A stretch of 17,167 nt of DNA from CAJGDV01 sp036667875 (GTDB lineage: Bacteria > Bacillota_I > Bacilli_A > RF39 > UBA660), in assembly GCA_036667875.1 (NCBI GenBank), contig JAVWTD010000027.1, forward strand, positions 1-17,167, given 5' to 3'. The notes under the pieces were generated by a model, which did not search any database, was not told where the DNA came from, and saw only the letters and a list, made by a program, of their open reading frames with translations. Of this stretch, positions 6,697 to 14,548 are shown in pieces (the stretch's first letter is position 1; each line of letters opens with the position of its first letter). A program made the position numbers and the translations under genes.

Positions 6697-7635
6697 CTAA
6701 ATATTATCTAAAATGCTTTTCCAATTATCAGGAAAACCACATGTATTTAAAATACTCTTTATTGTGACAGTATCTATTTTACCATCAAGAACATCTACCT
6801 CATACGATATTTCATTAACTACATCTCTAAACTCTACATCTGAAAGTAATTGACGCATTATAATAACAACTGCGTACATATCACTTTTACCATATTTATA
6901 TTCATCTTCTATTTTCTCAATTTGCAAGTATCTATGAAATTTTGTGTCTGGAATAGCTCTTTGAGTTCTATGCTCAAATAAAACTTCTTCGTGTGCACAT
7001 ATATTTCTATAATTAGATAAAATATTAAGATAAATCGAAAGAGTTTCTATATCTAAATTATACATTTCTGCTATCTTTATTTGATCTTCATTTTTTAAAA
7101 TACCATATAATTCAGAAATTATTCCAAAAGACAAAACTTTTACTAATATCCACATTGGGATATAACCATAATTTGCCATATAATGGTAAGTTGCGGTATG
7201 TTGTCTACCATTTACTCTTATTTGTCTTTTCATTTTATTAATGATATCTCTAACCTGTCTTGTTTTCATTGAATCAATTGTAAAGTTTTTGGGATTCAAA
7301 TAATCTTTATCTTTAAATCCATATTTTTTTGATAATTGATAACTCAATATTGATTTGATATTATTTTCAATTACTAAAATAAATTTAAAAAATATATTTC
7401 TTATTTTTCTATCAAACAAAAACATTGCATATAATTCTTCAAATGTAGTTCCTTCAATGAATTGATTTAATTTTTTATCTTTCATAAAAATTTGTCTGTA
7501 TCCACTGATAAAAAAATAGTTTTCTCTAAGAAGAATTATTTTGGTTTTATCAACGTCATTTATAACTAATCCTTTATCTAATAAAATTTGAATTTGTTCA
7601 TCAAGGTTTTTAAATATTTTGCTACTTCCTGTCAT
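6697..7635 (-). CDS. Abi family protein (AbiD/AbiF-like, Abi_2, HEPN-related)
   Basis: 312 residues, start ATG 7635 behind AGGTGG. Features typical of Abi_2 (PF07751): a start about binding and holding (KIFKNLDEQIQILLDKGL), FISGYRQIF, FEELYAMFLFDRKIRNIFF (65-83), the conserved YGYIPMWILVKVLSFG (156-171) and RNICAHEEVLFEHR (210-223). The RxxxxH spacing (Arg210, His215) is the HEPN RNase motif, so an RNA-cleaving activity is plausible. Known: Abi_2 members include lactococcal AbiD and AbiF phage abortive-infection proteins. Inferred: a defence or stress RNase here. No antitoxin is visible next to it; instead its TAG stop is part of the ribosome binding site of the HtrA-like protease, an unusual partner. 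An additional C-terminal segment (about 240-312) resembles nothing I know. Confidence 0.82.
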   Translation of the reverse strand: MTGSSKIFKNLDEQIQILLDKGLVINDVDKTKIILLRENYFFISGYRQIFMKDKKLNQFIEGTTFEELYAMFLFDRKIRNIFFKFILVIENNIKSILSYQLSKKYGFKDKDYLNPKNFTIDSMKTRQVRDIINKMKRQIRVNGRQHTATYHYMANYGYIPMWILVKVLSFGIISELYGILKNEDQIKIAEMYNLDIETLSIYLNILSNYRNICAHEEVLFEHRTQRAIPDTKFHRYLQIEKIEDEYKYGKSDMYAVVIIMRQLLSDVEFRDVVNEISYEVDVLDGKIDTVTIKSILNTCGFPDNWKSILDNI

Positions 7636-7651
7636 GTTACCACCTATTTTA

Positions 7652-7657
7652 ATTATA
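7652..7657 (-). promoter_or_regulatory. Possible extended -10 promoter of the Abi-HtrA unit
   Basis: TGCTATAAT on the minus strand gives TGn plus a perfect -10, without a good -35. The predicted start would fall almost on the ribosome binding site (7640-7645), leaving a very short leader, so this is tentative. A TTTGAAT-TATTTG-ATTCAAA inverted repeat lies just upstream (about 7694-7713) and could be an operator. Confidence 0.35.
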
Positions 7658-7755
7658 GCACAACAATGAGAAAATAAATATGTTTTTTTTTTGTACTTTA
7701 CTCATTTGAATTATTTGATTCAAAATAAAAAGGTACTTATGTTATATTTAATCAT

Positions 7756-7782
7756 AAAAAAGAAGGAAATTTATCCTTCTTT
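7756..7782 (-). terminator. Terminator of the DUF1292 gene and its operon
   Basis: AAAGAAGGA (7759-7767), 6-base loop, TCCTTCTTT (7774-7782), with a U-run on the minus strand. The TAA stop at 7771-7773 lies in the loop. Confidence 0.85.
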
Positions 7783-8019
7783 GATATTTAAATGTTTTAA
7801 AAGTGTTTGAATTGTTTTTGCATCGTCTTCGATTTCTATAAATGTGTCATCATTTTCTTTTGTTTCATGTAAGACAACAAAATTTTCTTTAAAATCTTCT
7901 TCATCATTTGTTACTTCTGCTGCTATAAAATAATTATCACCTGTATATACAGCTTGCTTTAAAATGTAATATTTCATTCCATTTTCAAATTCGACAATTT
8001 GATTAATTCTATTTTCCAT
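7771..8019 (-). CDS. DUF1292 family protein
   Basis: 82 residues, start ATG 8019 behind AGGAGG. It has the family pattern: a short acidic beta-rich domain with VEFENGMKYYILKQAVYTGDNYFIAAEV (two strands and the Tyr-rich turn), an acidic run, FVVLHE, and a closing IEIEDD...IQTLLKHLN helix. Length matches DUF1292 (PF06949). These proteins are widespread in Firmicutes, often next to cell-envelope or tRNA/RNA-maintenance genes, and have no settled function. It is the last gene of a three-gene unit, 14 bp after the coiled-coil gene. Confidence 0.85.
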   Translation of the reverse strand: MENRINQIVEFENGMKYYILKQAVYTGDNYFIAAEVTNDEEDFKENFVVLHETKENDDTFIEIEDDAKTIQTLLKHLNIKEG

Positions 8020-8033
8020 CCTTTTTCCTCCTA

Positions 8034-10925
8034 TTATTTAGTTTTAGGTTCATCTTCGATTGTTTCATTACCATAACTATTGGCAAATAATTCTCTAAGT
8101 TCTTTTAATTCTTCTGGAGTCATTTCATGATCTCTTTCACTTGATTCTGTGTCAACTGTTACAGTTGTTGTATCATTTTTTTCTTCAACAGATATTGTAC
8201 CATCATATTCTGTAATGTTATCAGGAACATTAGTATAGGTGTTTTCTGTTGGGTTAACTCCGTATTCTGGCTCTTTATCAATTATTTCACCAGGAACGTA
8301 TGCTTCATCATTTGTTATTGTTATTGATGTTCCTTCTTTTTCATAAACTGGTGGTTCTACAGGAAGAGTTATTCCGGGTTCTTCTGGTTCAGGAACAATT
8401 GGAAGTTCTATTCCTGGTTTAGAAAAATCAGGTTTTTCTATTTCTGGAGATGTTATTTCATCTTCATTGTCATAAATTTCACCTGGATTTTCTGAATCAA
8501 CAGGAACATTATCTTCAACTGTTATATCTTCATCACCTGGATTTTCAATTTCGTCTTCAATTGTTATATCTTCGTCACCTGGATTTTCAATTGCATCTTC
8601 TATTGTTATGTCTTCGTCACCTGGATTCTCGATTTCATCTGCATTATCAGTAATTTCTTCTTTTTCATCTGGATTTTCAACTTTATCTTCTGGCGTTTCA
8701 TCTCTTATTATGATGTCTTCTTCTGGACTTTCAGGTTCTATAGGAGATATTTCTGCATCTGGAACTATATCTTCTACAGGTACTTCTGGATTTGTTTCAG
8801 GTGTCAAGTTTGGTGCTTCTACAGTTGGTGTTTCAACTTCTTCTTGATAATTATTTTCTTGGTAATTATTTTCTGAATAATCATAATTTGGTGTTGGAGT
8901 TACTGGTACTTCTTCAATTACAGGTTGAACTGGTTCAATTTTAATTTCTTCTTTTACTTTATTTTTTTCTAATAAGTCTTCAATATCGTATGAATTTTCT
9001 TCTATTTGTTCAATAACATCTTTTTTATTTAAATCTTCCATTACATCATTTGGTACTTTCATTAATCTACCACCTACTGTAATAAATGTAACAACTGCCA
9101 TTACTGCTGCTGCCCATTTTGCTAATTTCTTTTTAAAACCTTTATCTCTTGCTTTTGCTTTTAAACTATCAGATGCGGCATGATAAGCTGCTTTAACTTT
9201 TCCGAGTTTTGTTAAAGAATTATCTTTTGTATAATCAACATCATCTTGTACTAAAGTATTTTCAATATCTCCTTTTGCTAAATCGTTACTAACTTCTGAA
9301 TTTTCATTATTTTGTATTGGTTCTTTCTCAGTATTTTTTACTTCTTCAGGATTTACTAGTTTTTCATCAAATGGAAGAGGTTCTTCAAATGAATCTTTTT
9401 CGTTTTTTTGTTCAACTATATTTTCTTTTGCTTCTTTAATAACATCATCCAATTTTTCTAGAATAGGTTTTGAAATAAATTCTGCTCTATTCTTTAGAGC
9501 AACTAATGATGCTACTTCAGATGCTAATTTAATTTCATCTAATCTTTTGTCTGAAAAATTAATTGAGTTTTTCTTTTCAAGACTATTTTTCAAATTATTT
9601 AAAATATTATTAGATCTTGTTAATTTTTCGTTTTCTACTACTATTGTATTTTCTGTTTCATTATAAAGAATATCAAGAGTAACTAAATGATCTGCGTATT
9701 CCATGTTGTTTTTTCTTAAAGTAGCAATATCTTCTCTTATTTTTGTTACAATTGATGGTTCTATGTTTGGTTTTAATTTTTTTAATTCCATGTCTTTTTC
9801 AGCTATAGTTCGTCTACATTCTAAAATCTTGTTATTATAATTAACTTGTTCTTGTTTTAAAGAAACTAATTTATTTTCTTCATTAGATTTTGCTAAATTA
9901 TGTCCAGATACAATAGAATCCCATCTTGCAATTTCTGCATTATTTCTTTCGATTATAAATTGAGAAACTTCATATTGTTTAGGATCATTTAATTTTGCTT
10001 TTAATCTTTCAATTTCCATTTCTATTTCTTTTCTTGCGTCTACATTGTCTACTAGTTCTTCATTTCTATTTTCAATATCTTTATAGAATAATGATTCTCC
10101 AAGATTATTTTTAATGTTTTCTAATTTATTTCCTGCTTCATTTATTGTTAATGTATCTTCTTCTAAGCCTTTTGCAATTTCATCGAGATCTCCGTTATAG
10201 TCTGATGATAATAATCTTTCTCTTGAAATTACTGCTTTTTGCTTTGTAATTAGTGTTTCTAATTTCTTTTTATCTTCATCTCTTTTATTTTCATCTGTTA
10301 ACGGTCTTGAATCACTAATTTTTCTATAATTTTCGTATTCTTCTTCTATTTCTTTAATTTTTGCATCGCTAGAAGTGACTCTTACATTTTCTCCACTAAT
10401 TGTTTTATTACTTTCATTTATGACATCATTATTTCTTGCAATAATATTATTAATTGTTTTGATTGATAATCTATTTTCTTCAAGTTCTTCTTTGATTGCT
10501 TTTTCTTTTTCCAAGTCAGGGTTTATACCTAAAAATCTTAAAGAACGTCCTAGATTTTCATTTTTTTCGTTAATTGTTCTTATTTCTTCTTCTGAATTTG
10601 CAATAGTTGCAATTGCATTTGCTTTATTTTCATTTGCGGAAACAATTGCATTTTTTGCTTTTTCTTGTTCTAATTTAGCGGAGTTAAGACTGTTTTCAAG
10701 ATCCATTAGAGCTGCTTCATCATATAGACGATAATAACTTAAATAATTATTGTCATCAGCGATTTTATTTTCTAATTCTTCTTTTTCTATTCTTTGAACA
10801 ATCTCTTCATCTTTTAATTCTTCTATTTCTTTACTTATTGTTGGTTTAATTTCTTCAATGGCAAGTTTATTATCTATGTCTATTTTTAGTTCTTTTATAA
10901 CATCTAATATTTTTTCTTTATTCAT
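8034..10925 (-). CDS. Large single-span membrane protein: cytoplasmic coiled coil, acidic Pro-rich outer domain
   Basis: 963 residues, start ATG 10925 with GGAG eight bases upstream and only one base after the TAA of the preceding gene. Residues about 1-510 are almost entirely charged heptad-like helix (Glu/Lys/Asn/Leu/Ile), an SMC- or myosin-like coiled coil but with no ATPase head motifs. Residues 510-600 form a linker ending in a basic cluster (AKARDKGFKKK). One membrane span follows (601-619, LAKWAAAVMAVVTFITVGG). Residues 660-930 are acidic and Pro-rich, with three copies of a 14-residue unit (IENPGDEDITIED) at 766-806. By the positive-inside rule the coiled coil is in the cytoplasm and the acidic tail outside. 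I recognise no family. It could link a cytoplasmic structure to the envelope, which is inference from topology and neighbours. Confidence 0.85.
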   Translation of the reverse strand: MNKEKILDVIKELKIDIDNKLAIEEIKPTISKEIEELKDEEIVQRIEKEELENKIADDNNYLSYYRLYDEAALMDLENSLNSAKLEQEKAKNAIVSANENKANAIATIANSEEEIRTINEKNENLGRSLRFLGINPDLEKEKAIKEELEENRLSIKTINNIIARNNDVINESNKTISGENVRVTSSDAKIKEIEEEYENYRKISDSRPLTDENKRDEDKKKLETLITKQKAVISRERLLSSDYNGDLDEIAKGLEEDTLTINEAGNKLENIKNNLGESLFYKDIENRNEELVDNVDARKEIEMEIERLKAKLNDPKQYEVSQFIIERNNAEIARWDSIVSGHNLAKSNEENKLVSLKQEQVNYNNKILECRRTIAEKDMELKKLKPNIEPSIVTKIREDIATLRKNNMEYADHLVTLDILYNETENTIVVENEKLTRSNNILNNLKNSLEKKNSINFSDKRLDEIKLASEVASLVALKNRAEFISKPILEKLDDVIKEAKENIVEQKNEKDSFEEPLPFDEKLVNPEEVKNTEKEPIQNNENSEVSNDLAKGDIENTLVQDDVDYTKDNSLTKLGKVKAAYHAASDSLKAKARDKGFKKKLAKWAAAVMAVVTFITVGGRLMKVPNDVMEDLNKKDVIEQIEENSYDIEDLLEKNKVKEEIKIEPVQPVIEEVPVTPTPNYDYSENNYQENNYQEEVETPTVEAPNLTPETNPEVPVEDIVPDAEISPIEPESPEEDIIIRDETPEDKVENPDEKEEITDNADEIENPGDEDITIEDAIENPGDEDITIEDEIENPGDEDITVEDNVPVDSENPGEIYDNEDEITSPEIEKPDFSKPGIELPIVPEPEEPGITLPVEPPVYEKEGTSITITNDEAYVPGEIIDKEPEYGVNPTENTYTNVPDNITEYDGTISVEEKNDTTTVTVDTESSERDHEMTPEELKELRELFANSYGNETIEDEPKTK
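8508..8633 (-). repeat. Three 42-bp tandem repeats within the coding region
   Basis: Three consecutive 42-bp units encode IENPGDEDITIEDA, IENPGDEDITIEDE and IENPGDEDITVEDN. They keep the reading frame and differ mainly at third positions, so the protein sequence rather than the DNA is conserved. A degenerate partial copy (NPDEKEEITDNADE) precedes them. Confidence 0.85.
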
Positions 10926-10926
10926 A

Positions 10927-12300
10927 TTATTTCTCCTTTATTCTATTTCTTATTTTTAATTTTAATTTATACTTTATTTCTTTATTATCATTTATATCTT
11001 TTAGACTTTTTATATTATATCCAGCCTTATTTAAAAACTTGTACATTTCTTTTTCTTTTAAATAATTATCAGTCATTTGAATCCATTCACCATCTTTAGT
11101 TATTTCATCTGTTACTTTATAATAATTAAATACTTTTTCTTTTGACGATTGGTCTTTTATATATCCTTTTAATGGGCTATTTATATAATAAGTATTTTCT
11201 TCTTCTTTACTTGCACTGCCACTTGGATAATATTTTTTGTAAGTTCCTGATACATACCATTTCCATACTTTATCTGTCATTAAATATCCTTTAGTTTGCT
11301 CGCATTTTAAATTTTTAGTTTCTTTACAAATATTAGTAGACCAGTTTGTCCATGTTCCTGTTGTACAAATTGTATTTTGTGGAACTTGTTTTATTCCATC
11401 ACATGAATATAATATTCCAATTGTAATTAAAAATGTTTCTGTTTTTCTTTCTTCACATTTTGTTTTTGAATATACACTTCCATTAAGAAATTTATCTGCG
11501 CAAACGTAGTTAAGAGTTTTTGCGGTTTCTTTTGATTGTCCCCTATATAATGTGGTTGATTTAACTTCTCTATAATCATAATCTATTGGTTTATCAAGGG
11601 ATATTTGAGTAACAGGTGTTCCTTCTTCACCCCTTTTTGGATATCCGTTTGGTTCAGTCGATGAATAATTCCCATTGTTCCAATAAGTTGTTCCTTTTTC
11701 GTTAATATACCATTTATATGCAATAGTACTTTTTTTACTTTTAAATGGATATTGTTCATTTGGTATTTTATTATAATATTCTTTTACTTCTTCAATTTTT
11801 TCAATATTATTTGGATAATAATTTTTCTTTTTATTATTATATTTTTCAGGCATAAATAAGTATTCTATATCTGTTTTATCTTCAATAATTTGAGTTTCTT
11901 TTCCGTTTGTAAAACCTTTGAATTTTGTTTTTTTATTTTTACAATTAATAATTGGAGTATAATGTATTTTTCCGCTTTCCAATTTACATACTTTAACTTT
12001 GGTTTTTTCTCTATCACATTCACCATATTTTGTAGGATCATCAATCAATTGTTTTTCTATTAATTCATCTACTGTTACTTGATTACACATCCCTTTTTCA
12101 GCTGGTAATATAGATGAATACTTGACAAAATATTTTTTTGCAGATTCTACAAATCTTAATTCTAAATTATTCTTAGAAAAAAATAAAATATAAAGTAAAA
12201 TAAAAATTATCAATACAAATAGTAAGAGAAGAATTGTTTTTAAAAACGGTATCTTAATTTGTTTTTCTTTGTACTCACCATAGGTGTTATTTTCTTCCAT
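10927..12300 (-). CDS. Cys-rich membrane-anchored protein with pilin-like head domain
   Basis: 457 residues, start ATG 12300 behind a strong TAGGAGG. A basic N-terminus and one membrane span (21-42) are followed by a segment that resembles Gram-positive pseudopilin heads: VESAKKYFVKYSSILP, a VTVDELIEKQLIDDP helix, then four cysteines (72, 95, 105, 120) and IHYTPIINC. Beyond it are two related blocks, AYKWYINEKGTTYWNNGNYS (195-214) and VWKWYVSGTYKKYYPSGSAS (345-364), each followed by a Pro-Gly-Tyr or Leu-Lys-Gly-Tyr turn, and between them a TGTWTNWS segment like thrombospondin type 1 repeats. All ten cysteines (72, 95, 105, 120, 267, 282, 300, 312, 325, 333) lie outside the membrane, an even number that suits disulfides. 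I recognise no named family. First gene of the three-gene unit. Confidence 0.8.
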   Translation of the reverse strand: MEENNTYGEYKEKQIKIPFLKTILLLLFVLIIFILLYILFFSKNNLELRFVESAKKYFVKYSSILPAEKGMCNQVTVDELIEKQLIDDPTKYGECDREKTKVKVCKLESGKIHYTPIINCKNKKTKFKGFTNGKETQIIEDKTDIEYLFMPEKYNNKKKNYYPNNIEKIEEVKEYYNKIPNEQYPFKSKKSTIAYKWYINEKGTTYWNNGNYSSTEPNGYPKRGEEGTPVTQISLDKPIDYDYREVKSTTLYRGQSKETAKTLNYVCADKFLNGSVYSKTKCEERKTETFLITIGILYSCDGIKQVPQNTICTTGTWTNWSTNICKETKNLKCEQTKGYLMTDKVWKWYVSGTYKKYYPSGSASKEEENTYYINSPLKGYIKDQSSKEKVFNYYKVTDEITKDGEWIQMTDNYLKEKEMYKFLNKAGYNIKSLKDINDNKEIKYKLKLKIRNRIKEK

Positions 12301-12332
12301 ATATACCTCCTATATTACGATTTATCATATAA

Positions 12333-12361
12333 ATTATAACATAAAAAGTACTATTTTACAA
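12333..12361 (-). promoter_or_regulatory. Promoter of the pilin-like/coiled-coil/DUF1292 operon
   Basis: On the minus strand TTGTAA (12356-12361), 17 bases, TATAAT (12333-12338) with a TGn extension. Predicted start about 25 bases before the ATG at 12300. No terminator hairpin was seen between the amidase stop (12414) and this promoter, so some read-through from the amidase is possible. Confidence 0.75.
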
Positions 12362-12413
12362 CTTAAAATTTTTTGTATTTTTTCAAATCCATATTTCAAC
12401 TAAGAAAAAAAGT

Positions 12414-13046
12414 TTATTGTATATATTTTACAATCCCACTAGTTATATTTTTGGCTAGTTTTTTTTGATATTCATTATTAATTAAATTCTTAAACTCACT
12501 ATAATTAGAGAGAAAACCACATTCGATTAAAACAGTTGGAACTTTTAAATTATCTAATAAATATATAGAGTTTATTTTTTTGGATCTTCTTATTGTTTTT
12601 AAATCTTTTGTAATAATATTTGCAAAATTTTCATCTTTGCTATAAAACACTTGAATACCATGCCATAATCCAGTTGGTTCAGCATTTAAATGAATTGAGA
12701 CAACTAATGATACTTTTTTAATTGATTCAATTAATTTTATTCTATTGTCAAAGTCACTTTTTTTACGTCTATTTGCTTTAGGGGATGAATTATCATAATC
12801 TCCATCTCTTGTTAGATAAACAATGGCTCCTTTTTTTTCTAGTTCTGTTTTTAAGACATTAGATATTTCTAGGTTTATAACTGATTCCTTATAGTTATGA
12901 TAAGTAGCACCACAGTCTATCCCTCCATGCCCTGGGTCTATAAATATAATTTTACCTAATAAAGGAAAATTCTTTGAACTTACGCTTGATAAAGATAATA
13001 TAAGGATAAATAATAGAAAAAGAACATACAATTTATATTTGATCAT
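12414..13046 (-). CDS. CwlD-like N-acetylmuramoyl-L-alanine amidase
   Basis: 210 residues, start ATG 13046 behind AGGTGAT. A signal peptide or N-terminal anchor (1-24) precedes an Amidase_3 domain that fills the protein. All zinc and catalytic residues are present: His40 (DPGHGG), Glu54 (KESVINLE), His119 (SIHLNAE) and Glu175 (IECGFLSN). RRKKSDFDNRIKLI, SIHLNAEPTGLWHGIQVFY and SIYLLDNLKVPTVLIECGFLSN follow CwlD more closely than LytC/AmiC; B. subtilis CwlD makes muramic-delta-lactam in spore cortex together with PdaA. Known: CwlD is about 237 residues, so this is slightly short. Whether this organism sporulates cannot be told from the window; a vegetative wall role is equally possible. It follows uraA by 34 bp with no terminator, so read-through from the uraA transcript is likely. 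Confidence 0.88.
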   Translation of the reverse strand: MIKYKLYVLFLLFILILSLSSVSSKNFPLLGKIIFIDPGHGGIDCGATYHNYKESVINLEISNVLKTELEKKGAIVYLTRDGDYDNSSPKANRRKKSDFDNRIKLIESIKKVSLVVSIHLNAEPTGLWHGIQVFYSKDENFANIITKDLKTIRRSKKINSIYLLDNLKVPTVLIECGFLSNYSEFKNLINNEYQKKLAKNITSGIVKYIQ

Positions 13047-13080
13047 TTCATCACCTATATAAATATATGTTCTTTAATAT

Positions 13081-14364
13081 CTATTTTTCTTCTTTTAGGA
13101 AAAGATTTAAGATAATTCCTACAATAGCGGATAAAGCCATTCCTGAAATTGACATTGAAACATTTCCCATTTTGAACGATATAGCAGCTCCTCCAAGTCC
13201 TATAACAAGCATTGAAGCAGAAACTATAACATTTTTATTTATACTAAAGTCTGTTTGGTTTTCTACTAGAACTTTTAGTCCATTAACTGCTATAAAGCCA
13301 TAAAGAAGTAATGAAACACCTCCTAATACTGCATTAGGTATTGTTGAAACTAAGGCTGTAAACTTTCCTAAAAACCCTAAAATAATTGCAAATATTGCTG
13401 CAAGTCTTAAAACGTAAATTGAAGCTATTTTACTCATTCCAACTACTGATGTGTTTTCTCCATAAGTTGTGTTTGCGGGTCCTCCGATAAAGCCAGCTAC
13501 AAATGTTGCTAATCCATCTCCAAGTAAGGTTCTGTCTAGACCAGGATCTTTTATTAAATTTTTTCCTATTATTTGTCCAAGAACAGTATGATCTCCTATG
13601 TGTTCGGAAACAGTAACTAAAACTATTGGAATCATTATCGATAATGCTGCAAAATTGATTTTATAATCTATAAATGGAATTTGAAAGTTTGGAATACTTA
13701 AAAATGATGCTTCTTTAATTGGATTAAAATCTACTAATCCTAAAAAACATGATGAAATATACCCTACTGAAATACCAATTAAAAATGGTATAACTTTTAA
13801 GAATCCTTTTCCTCTTGTCGCTATTATAGATGTTGTTAAAAAGGTTATAAGTGCGACTAATACATTTTCCCATATTATTTTACTTCCTGAACTTATTCCG
13901 ATGCTATTAATGGCTGTAGGTGCTAATCCTAGACCAATTATCATTATCATAGGTCCTATAATTATAGGTGGAAGTAATTTCTGTAACCACTCTGTTCCAA
14001 CAAATCTTATTATTATGGCGATTAAAATGTACATCAATCCAACTGCCATTGTTCCTATAAATATACCTCCAGCGCCTGCGGAAGCGAAACCTAAAATCAT
14101 TGGTGTTATGAAAGCAAATGAACTTCCTAAATAAACAGGTGACTTTGATTTTGTACAATATTGATATAGGAGTGTACCTATTCCAGATGCCACTAGCGTT
14201 ACTGGTATTGTTAAAACTTCTTGTCCTGCGGCTTGGTTGACTAAAATTGGAACTAAAATTGTTGCTCCAAACATTGCAAAAACATGTTGTAGTGAAAGAA
14301 CTATCCATTTCCCAATAGTTGGTTTGTCATGGACGTCTAAAATTAAATCATTGTCTTTTTTCAT
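13081..14364 (-). CDS. uraA: Uracil permease (nucleobase:cation symporter-2 family)
   Basis: 427 residues, start ATG 14364 with AGGAGG seven bases upstream. It imports uracil, probably with protons. About 12 to 14 hydrophobic segments cover the chain. Signature pieces are present: LQHVFAMFGATILVP (25-39), the transport segment SPVYLGSSFAFITP, SEHIGDH with the Glu and His that contact uracil in E. coli UraA, and GGPANTTYGENTSVVG with the second substrate Glu. Length matches UraA/PyrP (about 430). A terminator lies between a promoter and the start codon (14394-14425), suggesting attenuation. The gene ends with TAG at 13081 and is followed by the amidase. The alternative, a xanthine or uric acid permease, is less likely given GENTSVVG and the UraA-like length. 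Confidence 0.93.
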   Translation of the reverse strand: MKKDNDLILDVHDKPTIGKWIVLSLQHVFAMFGATILVPILVNQAAGQEVLTIPVTLVASGIGTLLYQYCTKSKSPVYLGSSFAFITPMILGFASAGAGGIFIGTMAVGLMYILIAIIIRFVGTEWLQKLLPPIIIGPMIMIIGLGLAPTAINSIGISSGSKIIWENVLVALITFLTTSIIATRGKGFLKVIPFLIGISVGYISSCFLGLVDFNPIKEASFLSIPNFQIPFIDYKINFAALSIMIPIVLVTVSEHIGDHTVLGQIIGKNLIKDPGLDRTLLGDGLATFVAGFIGGPANTTYGENTSVVGMSKIASIYVLRLAAIFAIILGFLGKFTALVSTIPNAVLGGVSLLLYGFIAVNGLKVLVENQTDFSINKNVIVSASMLVIGLGGAAISFKMGNVSMSISGMALSAIVGIILNLFLKEEK

Positions 14365-14393
14365 ATATCCTCCTTAAAATAAATTTTGGGTTT

Positions 14394-14425
14394 AAAAAAA
14401 ACACTAAAACATATTAGTTTTAGTG
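14394..14425 (-). terminator. Leader terminator (candidate attenuator) upstream of uraA
   Basis: CACTAAAAC (14402-14410), loop ATATTA, GTTTTAGTG (14417-14425), 9 bp and symmetric, with eight U on the minus strand (14394-14401). It ends about 30 bases before the uraA start and lies downstream of a promoter at 14513-14541, so it can act inside the uraA leader rather than only end the upstream transcript. No PyrR binding loop (UCCNGNGAGG) was seen. Confidence 0.7.
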
Positions 14426-14512
14426 CTAGATATTAGAGAAGATGTTAAAAATAGTATTTTGTTTTGTAAAAAATTGTTCCTATTTATTTTTATCATATTC
14501 TCACCCTAAATA

Positions 14513-14541
14513 ATATTAACACATTTTTTTCCTTATTACAA
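14513..14541 (-). promoter_or_regulatory. Promoter of uraA, upstream of its leader terminator
   Basis: On the minus strand TTGTAA (14536-14541), 17 bases, TAATAT (14513-14518) preceded by TGT. Predicted start near 14506, giving a leader of roughly 140 nt before the uraA ATG. Confidence 0.55.
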
Positions 14542-14548
14542 TATATTT

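Noticed and set aside
8450..8847. Plus-strand Leu/His-rich and Ser-rich open frames opposite the acidic repeats
   Set aside because: Simple antisense readings of the repetitive Pro/Glu/Asp coding sequence; no start signal or family match.
8034..10925. SMC-family ATPase
   Set aside because: No Walker A, Walker B or signature motif; it has a membrane span and a long acidic tail, unlike SMC.
13901..14308. Open frames on both strands inside uraA
   Set aside because: The uraA frame matches a known permease over its whole length; the others are frame shadows with no domain.
14402..14425. Perfect inverted repeat as a transposon end or operator
   Set aside because: Eight U directly after the stem on the minus strand and the position before uraA fit a terminator better; no transposase nearby.
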